Positions 55,958-64,000 of a stretch of DNA of 64,000 nt are shown piece by piece. The position numbers and the translations under genes are program-made. Position 1 is the first letter of the stretch. Each line of letters starts with the position of its first letter. Source of the DNA: Xanthobacter sp. NM-59 (lineage in GTDB: Bacteria; Pseudomonadota; Alphaproteobacteria; Rhizobiales; Xanthobacteraceae); contig NZ_JACBFQ010000002.1 of the NCBI RefSeq assembly GCF_021401125.1, positions 310,001 through 374,000 on the forward strand, read 5' to 3'. The notes under the pieces were generated by a model, which worked only from the letters and a program-made list of their open reading frames with translations, did no database searches and had not been told where the DNA came from.

Positions 55958-56991
55958 CGACGGGCCACGGGGTCGGCCCCACCGACGCCGTAGGCGGACC
56001 GGCCCGTCATCTTCCCGTAATGCTGAAAGAGGTTCTGGCGCACCTCGCGCCGAAGGATGCCGGCACCTATGTGGACGGCACCTTCGGCGCCGGCGGCTAC
56101 ACCTCCGCCATCCTCGCCGCCGCCGACTGCCGCGTGCTCGCCATCGACCGCGACCCCACCGCCATTGCCGGCGGACAGGCCCTGGTCGCCGCATCGGGCG
56201 GGCGCCTGACCCTGGTGCAAGGCCGCTTTTCCGAGCTCGACAGCCTCAGCGCCGAGGCGGGATTCGTCCCGCTCGACGGGGTGGTGCTGGATATCGGCGT
56301 CTCCTCCATGCAGATCGACGAGGCCGAGCGCGGCTTCTCCTTCCGGCGCGACGGGCCGCTGGACATGCGCATGGGCGGCGATGGGCTGTCCGCCGCCGAC
56401 GTGGTCGCCACGATGGACGAAGTGCGCCTCGCCCACATTATCTGGGCCTTCGGGGAGGAGCGCCAGTCGCGCGCCATCGCCCGCGCCATCGTCAAGGCGC
56501 GGGAGGAGACCCCCATTACCCGCACCGCGCAACTGGCGGAAATCGTGTCGCGGGTGGTGCGCTCCAAGCCGGGCGAGATCCACCCCGCCACCCGCACCTT
56601 CCAGGCCCTGCGCATCGCCGTGAACGAGGAGCTGAACGAGCTGGTGGAAGCCCTGGCGGCGGCCGAGCGGGTGCTGAAGCCCGGCGGCCGGCTTGTGGTC
56701 GTCACATTCCACTCGCTCGAAGACAGGATCGTTAAGACTTTTCTGGCAAACAGGGTAAAGGCACCGTCCGCGTCGCGTCATCTGCCGCTCGGAGAGGGGC
56801 CGGAGCCCGCCTTCCGCCTGGTGGCGAAGGGCGCGGTGGAACCCGGTCCCGACGAAGTGGCAGAGAACCCGCGCGCAAGGTCCGCGAAGCTTCGCGCGGC
56901 CGAACGCACGCTCGCTCCGGCGCATCCGGGCGGTGACCTGATGGGGCTGCTACCGGCCCCCTCACCGCAACGGCATGGGCGGAGACGCTAA
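55954..56991 (+). CDS. rsmH: 16S rRNA (cytosine(1402)-N(4))-methyltransferase
   Basis: Methylates C1402 of 16S rRNA in the P-site, using SAM. 345 residues. [32 protein letters not shown] (read in two parts: [20 protein letters not shown]) is the SAM site; [20 protein letters not shown] and [17 protein letters not shown] are family signatures, followed by [12 protein letters not shown]. Formerly mraW. The ATG overlaps the mraZ stop by 4 bp, and ftsL follows after 5 bp. Confidence 0.97.
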   Translation: MTTGHGVGPTDAVGGPARHLPVMLKEVLAHLAPKDAGTYVDGTFGAGGYTSAILAAADCRVLAIDRDPTAIAGGQALVAASGGRLTLVQGRFSELDSLSAEAGFVPLDGVVLDIGVSSMQIDEAERGFSFRRDGPLDMRMGGDGLSAADVVATMDEVRLAHIIWAFGEERQSRAIARAIVKAREETPITRTAQLAEIVSRVVRSKPGEIHPATRTFQALRIAVNEELNELVEALAAAERVLKPGGRLVVVTFHSLEDRIVKTFLANRVKAPSASRHLPLGEGPEPAFRLVAKGAVEPGPDEVAENPRARSAKLRAAERTLAPAHPGGDLMGLLPAPSPQRHGRRR

Positions 56992-56996
56992 AGAGA

Positions 56997-57629
56997 ATGT
57001 TTCGAGTCGCCAACATCTTGATGGTCGGCGCACTCCTGGTGACCGCCGCGGTGGTGTACCAGCTCAAATATGCCTCCACCGCCGAGGCCGAGCGGCTCGC
57101 CACCCTGCGCAGCCAGATCCGCAAGGAGCGCGACGCCATCGCCGTCATGCGCGCCGAATGGGCGCGCCGTACGTCACCCTTCTACATTCAGGGGCTGGTG
57201 GAACGTCACCTGGACCTGAAGCGGCTGGACGTGGAGTCCATCTCCGAGTTCGACGACCTGCCCCCCAAGCCCGCCAATGGCGGCGACGGGATCGGCGGCA
57301 TCATCGAGGCGCTGGAGGATGCTCCGCTCGTCACTTCCTCCACCGGCAAGGCTTCGACGCCCATGCCCAATGGAGGGGCCCCCGCGGCCGCCGGAAATAC
57401 GGGCGCCGCCAGCATTCCGGCCACCTCGGCCATACGCCCCAAACCCGCGCCCAAGCCGCAGGCCACACCGGTGGCTTCGGCGGGCGCGCCCCTCACCACC
57501 GGCAGCATCGCTCCGCGTCAGCCGGCGGCCCCTCGCCCCGCACCCGCAGCACCACCGCCAGCGGCCGAAAGCGGAGGCGAGGATTCCCCGGTCGCCACCT
57601 TCTTCAAAGGTTTCCTGAGCGTGCGCTGA
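56997..57629 (+). CDS. ftsL: Cell division protein FtsL
   Basis: Bitopic division protein of 210 residues. The membrane helix is near the N-terminus (FRVANILMVGALLVTAAVVY), followed by a periplasmic leucine-zipper-like coiled coil (AEAERLATLRSQIRKERDAI) and FYIQGLVERHLDLKRLD. The C-terminal half (about 100-205) is an Ala/Pro-rich low-complexity tail, longer than in enterobacterial FtsL (about 120 residues) but usual for this group. It lies between rsmH and ftsI and is probably translated from the same mRNA. FtsL recruits FtsW/FtsI with FtsB; ftsB is not in this cluster. Confidence 0.9.
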   Translation: MFRVANILMVGALLVTAAVVYQLKYASTAEAERLATLRSQIRKERDAIAVMRAEWARRTSPFYIQGLVERHLDLKRLDVESISEFDDLPPKPANGGDGIGGIIEALEDAPLVTSSTGKASTPMPNGGAPAAAGNTGAASIPATSAIRPKPAPKPQATPVASAGAPLTTGSIAPRQPAAPRPAPAAPPPAAESGGEDSPVATFFKGFLSVR

Positions 57630-57639
57630 CGAGGTCGCC

Positions 57640-59688
57640 ATGTCCGAGAACATGTCCGAGAACAACACCGACGCCACGCTTGGCCCCGATTCCGCCCGCG
57701 CCGAGCAGGTGCACGGCGACGCCCACGCGCCGCTGCCGCCCGAGCCTAAGGTCTCGCTGGGCGACGCCCTCAACGGCGCCGCGATCCTCGCCGGCCGCGC
57801 CCTCGCGGGCGGTGGCGCGAAGGCCGGCGGGCGCCTGGGTGGCGCGGCGCTTTGGGTGGCGCGGGCCCTGGAGCGCGGCATCGAGGCCGTGGGCGCGCTC
57901 GCCGTGCGCCTGGTCACCGGCATCGGCAAGCTCAGCTTCCGCAGCGTGGCCGGGCTTGGGATGCTGGCCTATCTTGGCGCGCGCAAGTTCGCGCGCGGCC
58001 TGCTGGGCCTCGACCGCGGCAGCCCGGACATGGTCGCGCGGGGCCGCATCAAGCTGCTGATGGCAGGCTTCTGCCTGGTGTTCGTGGCCATTGCCGCGCA
58101 GCTCACCCACCTTGCCCTCACCTCCGACCCCGGCGCCACGCGCGGGCGCGGATCGGACGCGGTGGCCTCGGCACGGCCGGACATTATCGACCGCAACGGC
58201 GACATCATCGCCATCGACGTGAAGTCGCCCTCCTTGTTCGCCGAACCGCGCCGGCTGCTCGACCCCGACGAGGCGCTGGAAGGCCTGATCAAGATCCTGC
58301 CCGACCTCGATGTGGAAGAGACGCGCAAGCGCCTGAATTCCGGCAAGGGCTTCGCCTGGCTGAAGCGCGAGATCACCCCGGCGCAGCGCCGCGCGATCCA
58401 TCGGCTGGGCCTGCCCGGCATCGGCTTCCTCAGCGAGAATCGCCGCATTTATCCGGATGGGCCCATCCTGTCCCACGTCATCGGCGGCGTGAACGTGGAC
58501 AACCAGGGCATTGCCGGCCTTGAAAAGTGGATCGACGGGCGCGGCCTCTCCGACCTGCACCTGGCGGGCTTCGCCACCGACCGCCAGCAGGAGCCGGTGC
58601 AGCTCTCCATCGACATGCGCGTGCAGCACGCGGTGCGCGACGAGCTGATTCGCGCCAAGGACAAATTCTCCGCCCTCCACGCCATGGCGGTGGTGACGGA
58701 CGTGAATACGGGCGAGATCATCTCCATGGTCTCGCTGCCCGACTTCGACCCCAACGTGCCCGGCAATCCGGCCAGCGACGCCTACCTCAACCGCCTCACC
58801 ACCGGCGTCTACGAGATGGGCTCCACCTTCAAGGCCATGTCGTTCGCCATGGCGCTCGATTCCGGCAAGATCGGCCTCAACTCCACCTTCGACGCCCGCG
58901 CGCCGCTGCATTTCGGCCGCTTCAAGATCTCCGACTACCATGCGGAAAACCGGGTGCTGTCGGTGCCCGAAATCTTCCTGGCCTCGTCCAATATCGGCAC
59001 CGCCAAGATGGTGCTGTCGCTGGGCGTGGAAGCCCACAAGGTGTTCCTGAGGAAGATGGGCCAGCTCACCCGCCTGCGCACGGAACTGCCGGAAAGCTCC
59101 CTGCCCATCGTGCCCAGGCACTGGGGCGAGGTGAACTCGGCCACCATCGCCTTCGGCCACGGCCTGTCGGTCGCCCCGCTCCAGGCGGTGATGGCGGTGA
59201 ACTCCATGGTCAATGGCGGCTATCTCATCCCACCCACCTTCATCAAGCGCGACCAGCAGGAAGCGCAGAAGGTGGCGACCAAGGTGCTGAAGACCGACAC
59301 CTCCGACAAGATGCGCTACATCATGCGCCTCAATGCGGAGAAGGGCACCGCCAAGAAAGCCGACATTCCCGGCTACATGGTGGGCGGCAAGACCGGCACC
59401 GCCGAGAAGGTGGTGAACGGCCACTATGCCAAGCATAAGCTGCTCACCTCCTTCACCGCCATCTTCCCCATGGACAAGCCGCAATATCTGGTGCTGGTGA
59501 TGCTGGACGAGCCGCAGCCCGCTCCTGGCACCTATGGCTTCGCCACCTCGGGCTGGAACGCGGCGCCCACCGCCGGCGCCATCGTGGAGCGCATCGCGCC
59601 CATGCTGAACGTGGCGCCCCGCCAGAACCTGCCCACGGCCGAGCAGATGCTGCGCACCCTGGCGCCCAAGGTCGCGGACCGGCAGTGA
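57640..59688 (+). CDS. ftsI: Peptidoglycan D,D-transpeptidase FtsI (PBP3)
   Basis: Septal class B penicillin-binding protein. 682 residues. A cytoplasmic Ala-rich N-terminus (about 1-130) is longer than in E. coli; one membrane helix (LLMAGFCLVFVAIAAQLTHL) precedes the PBP dimerisation domain. The transpeptidase has Ser395 in GSTFKAM, the SSN box in ASSNIGTAK and Lys584 in GGKTGTAEK. The ATG at 57640 follows ftsL by 10 bp; a second ATG four codons later (MSENMSEN) is possible. It works with FtsW and FtsL at the septum. Confidence 0.96.
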   Translation: MSENMSENNTDATLGPDSARAEQVHGDAHAPLPPEPKVSLGDALNGAAILAGRALAGGGAKAGGRLGGAALWVARALERGIEAVGALAVRLVTGIGKLSFRSVAGLGMLAYLGARKFARGLLGLDRGSPDMVARGRIKLLMAGFCLVFVAIAAQLTHLALTSDPGATRGRGSDAVASARPDIIDRNGDIIAIDVKSPSLFAEPRRLLDPDEALEGLIKILPDLDVEETRKRLNSGKGFAWLKREITPAQRRAIHRLGLPGIGFLSENRRIYPDGPILSHVIGGVNVDNQGIAGLEKWIDGRGLSDLHLAGFATDRQQEPVQLSIDMRVQHAVRDELIRAKDKFSALHAMAVVTDVNTGEIISMVSLPDFDPNVPGNPASDAYLNRLTTGVYEMGSTFKAMSFAMALDSGKIGLNSTFDARAPLHFGRFKISDYHAENRVLSVPEIFLASSNIGTAKMVLSLGVEAHKVFLRKMGQLTRLRTELPESSLPIVPRHWGEVNSATIAFGHGLSVAPLQAVMAVNSMVNGGYLIPPTFIKRDQQEAQKVATKVLKTDTSDKMRYIMRLNAEKGTAKKADIPGYMVGGKTGTAEKVVNGHYAKHKLLTSFTAIFPMDKPQYLVLVMLDEPQPAPGTYGFATSGWNAAPTAGAIVERIAPMLNVAPRQNLPTAEQMLRTLAPKVADRQ

Positions 59689-59726
59689 GCGCTCTTCCGG
59701 CCGATACCGGGCCGCGAACGGCGACC

Positions 59727-59752
59727 GGGCCTTTCGCCTTGCGGGAAGGCCC
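59727..59752. other. Hairpin between ftsI and murE
   Basis: Imperfect stem GGGCCTTTCGCC / GGGAAGGCCC around TTGC, in the 174-bp ftsI-murE gap. There is no U tract, so it is more likely an mRNA-stability or pausing element than a terminator. Confidence 0.35.
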
Positions 59753-59862
59753 GCCGGCCCGGTTCGGCGCGCCCCGGCAGGAGTGCCCGCGGTCTCATTC
59801 CCATTCCCTGGGGTGACAGCCCGTCACCTCAATGCCATGAACAGCAGCAAGAGGAGGCTCCG

Positions 59863-61344
59863 ATGACAGACCACACCCTCGGATCGCTCCTCGGCGGTCA
59901 CGCCCGTATCCTGGCCCCCCACGCCTGCGCCCTCCGCATCGAGGGCGTGACGGCGGACAGCCGCAAGGTGAAGCCCGGCTTCCTGTTCGTGGCGGTGCCC
60001 GGCACCCATGCGGATGGCGCCCGCTTCATCGCCGACGCGGTGGCGCGCGGGGCTACCGCCGTGCTCATGGAGCCGGTGGCGCCCCTTCCCACCCAGGCCG
60101 GGGGGAGCGCCTATCCCCACGTCTCGTTCGCCTTCTCGCTCGATGTGCGCCGCTCGCTGGCGCTGGCGGCGGCGCGCTTCTATCCGCGCCAGCCCCAGGT
60201 CATCGCCGCCGTCACCGGCACCGCCGGCAAGACCTCGGTCGCCTATTTCCTGCGCCAGATCTGGGAGCGGCTGGGCCACAAGGCCGCCTATCTCGGCACC
60301 ATCGGCCTCGTGACGCCGGACGGCGCCACCTATGGCAGCCTCACCACGCCCGATCCGGTGGAGCTGCACGCCATTCTCGACGACCTCGCCGGCAAGGGCG
60401 TGACGCATATGGCGCTGGAAGCCTCCTCCCACGGGCTCGACCAGCGCCGGCTCGACGGGGTGCGGCTTTCCGCCGGCGCCTTCACCAATCTGGGCCGCGA
60501 CCATCTCGACTACCACCCCACGGTGGAAGCCTATTTCAAGGCCAAGCTGCGCTTGTTCACCGAGCTTCTGCCCGTGGAAGCCACCGCCGTCGGCGTGCTG
60601 GACGCGCCCTATGCCGCCACCGCTTTGGCCTGGGCGGAGACGCGCGGGCTCAAGACCCTGTCCTTCGGCGACGATTTCGCCGGCGCCACCATTGAGGTGC
60701 TGGACGTGAAGCCGGCCGGCGCCAGCCAGATCATCCGCTTCGGCGACGGCACGGAAATCGCCCTGCCGCTGGCGGGGCGGTTCCAGGCCGACAACGCTCT
60801 GGTGGCCGCCGGCCTCGCCATCGCCTGCGGGGCCGAACGCAAGGACGCGATGGCCGCCCTCTCCCACCTGAAGGGCGTGCCGGGACGGCTGGAGCGCATC
60901 GGCCACGACCCCGCCCACCCCGTCTTCGTGGACTATGCCCACAAGCCCGAGGCCCTCGCGGCCGTGCTCGACACCCTGCGCGGCGCGGTGAAGGGGCGGC
61001 TCATGGTGGTGTTCGGCTGCGGCGGCGACCGCGATCGGGGAAAACGCCCCATCATGGGCGCAATCGCAGCGGAAAAGGCCGACCTCGTCATCGTCACGGA
61101 CGACAATCCGCGCAGCGAGGACCCCGCCGCCATCCGGGCCGAGATCCTCACCGCCGCCCCCGGCGCGCGGGAGATCGGCGACCGGCGCGAGGCCATCCGC
61201 GCCGCCGTGGCGATGATGCAGCCGGGCGACGCGCTCGTGGTGGCGGGCAAGGGCCACGAGACGGGCCAGATCACGGGTGGACAGACACTGCCGTTCTCGG
61301 ATGCGGCGGAGGTTCTCGCCGCCCTCGCGGAGGTTGGAGCATGA
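59863..61344 (+). CDS. murE: UDP-N-acetylmuramoyl-L-alanyl-D-glutamate--2,6-diaminopimelate ligase
   Basis: Adds meso-diaminopimelate to the peptidoglycan precursor (ATP-dependent, cytoplasm). 493 residues. N-terminal UDP-binding VTADSRKVKPGFLFVAVPGT; central ATPase VTGTAGKTSVAYFLRQ, LTTPDPVELHAILDDL and HMALEASSHGLDQRRLDGV; C-terminal TDDNPRSEDPAAIRAEI, whose DNPR motif marks DAP (not lysine) specificity. KGHETGQI is also conserved. The murF start overlaps its stop by 4 bp (ATGA). Confidence 0.97.
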   Translation: MTDHTLGSLLGGHARILAPHACALRIEGVTADSRKVKPGFLFVAVPGTHADGARFIADAVARGATAVLMEPVAPLPTQAGGSAYPHVSFAFSLDVRRSLALAAARFYPRQPQVIAAVTGTAGKTSVAYFLRQIWERLGHKAAYLGTIGLVTPDGATYGSLTTPDPVELHAILDDLAGKGVTHMALEASSHGLDQRRLDGVRLSAGAFTNLGRDHLDYHPTVEAYFKAKLRLFTELLPVEATAVGVLDAPYAATALAWAETRGLKTLSFGDDFAGATIEVLDVKPAGASQIIRFGDGTEIALPLAGRFQADNALVAAGLAIACGAERKDAMAALSHLKGVPGRLERIGHDPAHPVFVDYAHKPEALAAVLDTLRGAVKGRLMVVFGCGGDRDRGKRPIMGAIAAEKADLVIVTDDNPRSEDPAAIRAEILTAAPGAREIGDRREAIRAAVAMMQPGDALVVAGKGHETGQITGGQTLPFSDAAEVLAALAEVGA

Positions 61345-62774
61345 GTACCGGCGCGCGCCGCCTTTATCGCCTCGACGAGATCACCCAAGCCATGTCCGCC
61401 ACGCCGCGCGGACCGGTGGGCGACGTTTCCGGCATCTCCATCGACAGCCGGACGCTGAAGCCCGGCGACGCCTTCTTCGCCATCATGGGCGAGAATTCCG
61501 ACGGCCACGATTATGTGGAACGGGCCATCGCCGCCGGCGCCGCCCTCGCCGTGGTGGCCCGCGACAAGGCGGACCGCTTCGGCCCTGATGCCCCGCTGCT
61601 GCTGGTGGACGACGTGCTGGGCGGCCTCACCGCCCTAGCCTGTGCCGCGCGGGCGCGCTCCAGGGCCGGCATCGTGGCGGTGACGGGCTCGGTGGGCAAG
61701 ACCACCACCAAGGAAGCGCTGCGCCTGGCGCTGGGCGCGGATGGCGAGACCCACGCCTCCGCCGCCTCCTACAATAATCACTGGGGCGTGCCCCTCTCCC
61801 TCGCCCGGCTGCCGGAAGAGGCGCGCTACGGCGTGTTCGAGATTGGCATGAACCATCCCGGCGAGATCACGCCGCTGGTGAAGCTGGTGCGGCCGCAGGT
61901 GGCCATCATCACCACCGTGGAGCCGGTGCACATCGCCCAGTTCTCCGGAATCGAGGAAATCGCCGACGCCAAGGCCGAGATCTTCGACGGGCTGGAGGCC
62001 GGCGGCGCCGCCGTGCTCAATCTCGACAATCCCCTGTTCGCCCGCCTGAAGGCATCCGCGCAGGCCAAGGGCGTCGCCCGCATCGTCACCTTCGGCGAGA
62101 GCGAAGGCGCGAACGTGCGGCTGGAAACCGTCTCGCTGCAGCCGGCCTGCTCGGTGATGGTGGTGGACGTGATGGGCACGCGCATCACCCTCAAGGTGCC
62201 CATGCCCGGCCGCCATGTGGTGCAGAACATGCTCGCCGTGCTGGCGGCGGCGAAGCTGCTGGGCGCGGACCTGGCGCTGGCCGCCATCGGCATTTCGCGC
62301 CTTACTCCGCCGCCCGGGCGCGGCGTACCGATCCAGCTGGCGGTGAAGGGCGGCGCGGCCACCCTCATCGACGAGAGCTACAACGCCAACCCCGCCTCCA
62401 TGCGCGCCGCCATCGACGTGCTCAGCCGCACCCCGGTGGGGCCGCGCGGCCGGCGCATCGCCGTGCTCGGCGACATGCTGGAGCTGGGCGACGGAGCCGC
62501 CGCCATGCATGCGGGGCTGGCCCAGGCCCTCAAGGAGGGCCGCATCGACATCGTCTTCTGCTGCGGGCCGCTGATGCACGCGCTGTGGCAGGCCCTGCCG
62601 CCCGAGCGCCGCGGCGGCTATGCCCAGCACGCCACCCATCTCGAACCCATGGTGGCCGCGGTGGTGCGCGCCGGGGACACGCTGATGGTGAAGGGCTCCA
62701 ATGGCAGCCGCATGGGGCCGCTGGTGAAGCGCCTCTCCGAGCGTTTCCCCGCCAGCGAGGATGCGCTGCTCTAG
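61341..62774 (+). CDS. murF: UDP-N-acetylmuramoyl-tripeptide--D-alanyl-D-alanine ligase
   Basis: Adds D-Ala-D-Ala to the precursor, the last cytoplasmic ligation before MraY. 477 residues. SIDSRTLKPGDAFFAIMGEN, ATP site VAVTGSVGKTTTKEALRLAL, HASAASYNNHWGVPLSLARL, GVFEIGMNHPGEI, and C-terminal LIDESYNANPASMRAAIDVL are all typical of MurF. The ATG is coupled to the murE stop. A 43-bp palindrome begins at its stop codon. Confidence 0.97.
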   Translation: MSTGARRLYRLDEITQAMSATPRGPVGDVSGISIDSRTLKPGDAFFAIMGENSDGHDYVERAIAAGAALAVVARDKADRFGPDAPLLLVDDVLGGLTALACAARARSRAGIVAVTGSVGKTTTKEALRLALGADGETHASAASYNNHWGVPLSLARLPEEARYGVFEIGMNHPGEITPLVKLVRPQVAIITTVEPVHIAQFSGIEEIADAKAEIFDGLEAGGAAVLNLDNPLFARLKASAQAKGVARIVTFGESEGANVRLETVSLQPACSVMVVDVMGTRITLKVPMPGRHVVQNMLAVLAAAKLLGADLALAAIGISRLTPPPGRGVPIQLAVKGGAATLIDESYNANPASMRAAIDVLSRTPVGPRGRRIAVLGDMLELGDGAAAMHAGLAQALKEGRIDIVFCCGPLMHALWQALPPERRGGYAQHATHLEPMVAAVVRAGDTLMVKGSNGSRMGPLVKRLSERFPASEDALL

Positions 62775-62813
62775 ACTTTTTCCCCGTTTCACAGAATCGG
62801 GGAAATGCTCTAG
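62771..62813. repeat. 43-bp inverted repeat at the murF stop codon
   Basis: Outer arms CTAG ... CTAG and an inner stem TTTCCCCG / CGGGGAAA with a loop of about 10 bases. The right end AAATGCTCTAGCTTG matches the element upstream of glk, so it belongs to the same dispersed family. It overlaps the murF stop codon. Confidence 0.75.
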
Positions 62814-62827
62814 CTTGTTGAGTTAAC

Positions 62828-62973
62828 GCGTTTTCTTCACGCGAACCCGCATCCACCTCGCGCGAAAACGCTCAAGTACCACCCGTCTCATTGCCGGGCT
62901 TTGCGTTCCGTCCAGGCTTTTTGATCTCACGCATTTTCTTCACGCGAACCGGTGTCCACTTCGCAGGAAATGC
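62828..62973. repeat. Two palindromic elements in the murF-mraY gap
   Basis: Copy 1 (62828-62871): arms GCGTTTTC / GAAAACGC. Copy 2 (62931-62973): arms GCATTTTC / GGAAATGC, one mismatch. Both contain TTTTCTTCACGCGAACC followed by a TCCAC block. They are two members of one intergenic repeat family. Confidence 0.85.
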
Positions 62974-62987
62974 TTCGAGGATGACCC

Positions 62988-64000
62988 ATGCTTCAGTGGC
63001 TCGCCGAACTCCATCAGTCGCTTCCCGCCGTCAACGTGTTCCGCTACATCACCTTCCGCACCGGCGGCTCGGTGGTGACGGCGCTCCTGTTCGTGTTCCT
63101 GTTCGGACCGTCCATGATTTCCACCCTGCGGCTGAAGCAGGGCAAGGGCCAGCCCATCCGCACGGACGGACCCCAGTCCCACCTGCTCACCAAGAAGGGC
63201 ACGCCGACCATGGGCGGGCTCATGATCCTGTCAGGCATCGTGGTGGCGACACTGCTGTGGTCCAACCTCGCCAACCCCTATGTGTGGGTGGTGCTGCTGG
63301 TGACGCTCGGCTTCGGCATGATCGGGTTCTATGACGACTACCTGAAGGTGACGAAGCAGACCCACAATGGTCTTTCCGGAAAGACGCGCCTCGCCATCGA
63401 AGCGGTCATTGCGGGTGTTGCGGTCATTCTCATCATGAATGTCGGCAAAGCGGGGCTTTCGACTTCAGTCTCTTTCCCCTTCTTCAAGGACCTGCTGCTG
63501 GACCTTGGCGTGTTCTTCGTGTTTTTCGGGGCTTTCGTCATCGTGGCCGCTGGCAACGCGGTGAACCTCACGGACGGGCTGGACGGGCTCGCCATCGTGC
63601 CGGTGATGATCGCCTCGGGCACGTTCGGTTTCATTGCCTATCTCTCGGGCAACGTGGTGTTCGCAGACTATCTGCAGATCCACTATGTGGCCGGCGTCGG
63701 CGAGCTGGCGGTCATCTGCGGCGCGGTGATGGGCGCGGGCCTGGGCTTCCTGTGGTTCAACGCGCCGCCGGCCCAGGTATTCATGGGCGATACCGGCTCG
63801 CTGGCCCTGGGCGGCCTGCTCGGCACCGTGGCGGTGGCCACCAAGCATGAAATCGTGCTCGCCGTGGTGGGCGGGCTGTTCGTGCTGGAAGCGGTTTCGG
63901 TGATCGTGCAGGTGGCGTCCTTTAAGCTCACCGGCAAGCGCGTGTTCAAGATGGCGCCCATCCACCACCATTTCGAGCAGCTCGGCTGGACCGAGCCGCA
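62988..64000 (+). CDS. mraY: Phospho-N-acetylmuramoyl-pentapeptide-transferase, N-terminal part (cut by window edge)
   Basis: Transfers phospho-MurNAc-pentapeptide to undecaprenyl phosphate to form lipid I at the inner membrane. About 337 codons are present; the gene runs past the right edge. Signatures: [20 protein letters not shown] with [10 protein letters not shown], the DDYLKVT pair (Mg-binding), [27 protein letters not shown] and [13 protein letters not shown] near the end. Multiple membrane helices are visible. The ATG at 62988 lies just after the palindromic repeats and follows murF. murD or ftsW would be expected next. Confidence 0.97.
   Translation, partial: MLQWLAELHQSLPAVNVFRYITFRTGGSVVTALLFVFLFGPSMISTLRLKQGKGQPIRTDGPQSHLLTKKGTPTMGGLMILSGIVVATLLWSNLANPYVWVVLLVTLGFGMIGFYDDYLKVTKQTHNGLSGKTRLAIEAVIAGVAVILIMNVGKAGLSTSVSFPFFKDLLLDLGVFFVFFGAFVIVAAGNAVNLTDGLDGLAIVPVMIASGTFGFIAYLSGNVVFADYLQIHYVAGVGELAVICGAVMGAGLGFLWFNAPPAQVFMGDTGSLALGGLLGTVAVATKHEIVLAVVGGLFVLEAVSVIVQVASFKLTGKRVFKMAPIHHHFEQLGWTEP

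Overview
The window is high-GC chromosomal DNA from an alphaproteobacterium of the order Hyphomicrobiales, most likely the Xanthobacteraceae (Xanthobacter/Azorhizobium type). The placement is inferred from gene content and order: RegB/RegA redox control, a MucR/Ros regulator, a (2S)-methylsuccinyl-CoA dehydrogenase of the ethylmalonyl-CoA pathway, an intracellular PHB depolymerase, ftsE-ftsX-DUF218-plsC, Tim44-mltA-smr, and a dcw cluster starting with mraZ. No tRNA, rRNA, CRISPR array, insertion sequence or prophage gene was seen. It reads as core chromosome with a few repeat-rich intergenic stretches.

Layout. 1-2 kb: proA (cut by the window edge) and proB on the minus strand, then the phosphoesterase pdeM, which carries an unusual octapeptide repeat. 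4-6.7 kb: minus-strand Tim44-like gene, mltA and smr. 7-12 kb: glucokinase, a beta-barrel-like protein, a BAX inhibitor-1 family protein, a GNAT acetyltransferase and argB, with two clear terminators. 12-17.5 kb: a multi-pass membrane protein, an isolated phnM, a DUF2125 protein, a ChaC-type cyclotransferase and a small unknown. 17.5-21 kb: the ftsE-ftsX-ydcF-plsC operon, followed by a hypoxanthine phosphoribosyltransferase. 21.6-29 kb: PEP carboxylase, a winged-helix-like protein, two small exported proteins, a YbaK-type deacylase and mcd. 29-32 kb: FUSC and BrkB membrane proteins and the DNA-repair protein MmcB.

32.8-36.5 kb: regA and regB facing away from phaZ across a shared control region. 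36.5-42 kb: YgjP-like protease, AbrB-family transporter, class I aminotransferase, RutE-like reductase, GlcG/HbpS-like protein and a universal stress protein. 42-48.5 kb: a 1168-residue hybrid kinase with a transporter-like N-terminus, a small conserved protein, ubiE and ubiB. 48.5-50.1 kb: a gene-free stretch with four imperfect tandem copies of a unit of about 170 bp. 50-53.5 kb: mucR, msrB and an oligopeptidase B. 53.5-55.2 kb: a serralysin-type RTX metalloprotease, divergent from the dcw cluster mraZ-rsmH-ftsL-ftsI-murE-murF-mraY, which runs off the right edge.

How the genes fit together. PHB mobilisation (phaZ), C2 assimilation (mcd), anaplerosis (ppc) and redox control (regBA) suggest a metabolically versatile bacterium that stores carbon. 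Envelope growth and division are strongly represented (ftsEX, mltA, dcw cluster). The most interesting non-coding signals are four TGGG boxes at an exact 10-bp period upstream of mraZ, the structured tandem array after ubiB, a near-consensus RegR-type box between regB and phaZ, a perfect 15-bp hairpin upstream of the stress protein, and dispersed short palindromic elements. I found no convincing wholly new multi-gene system.
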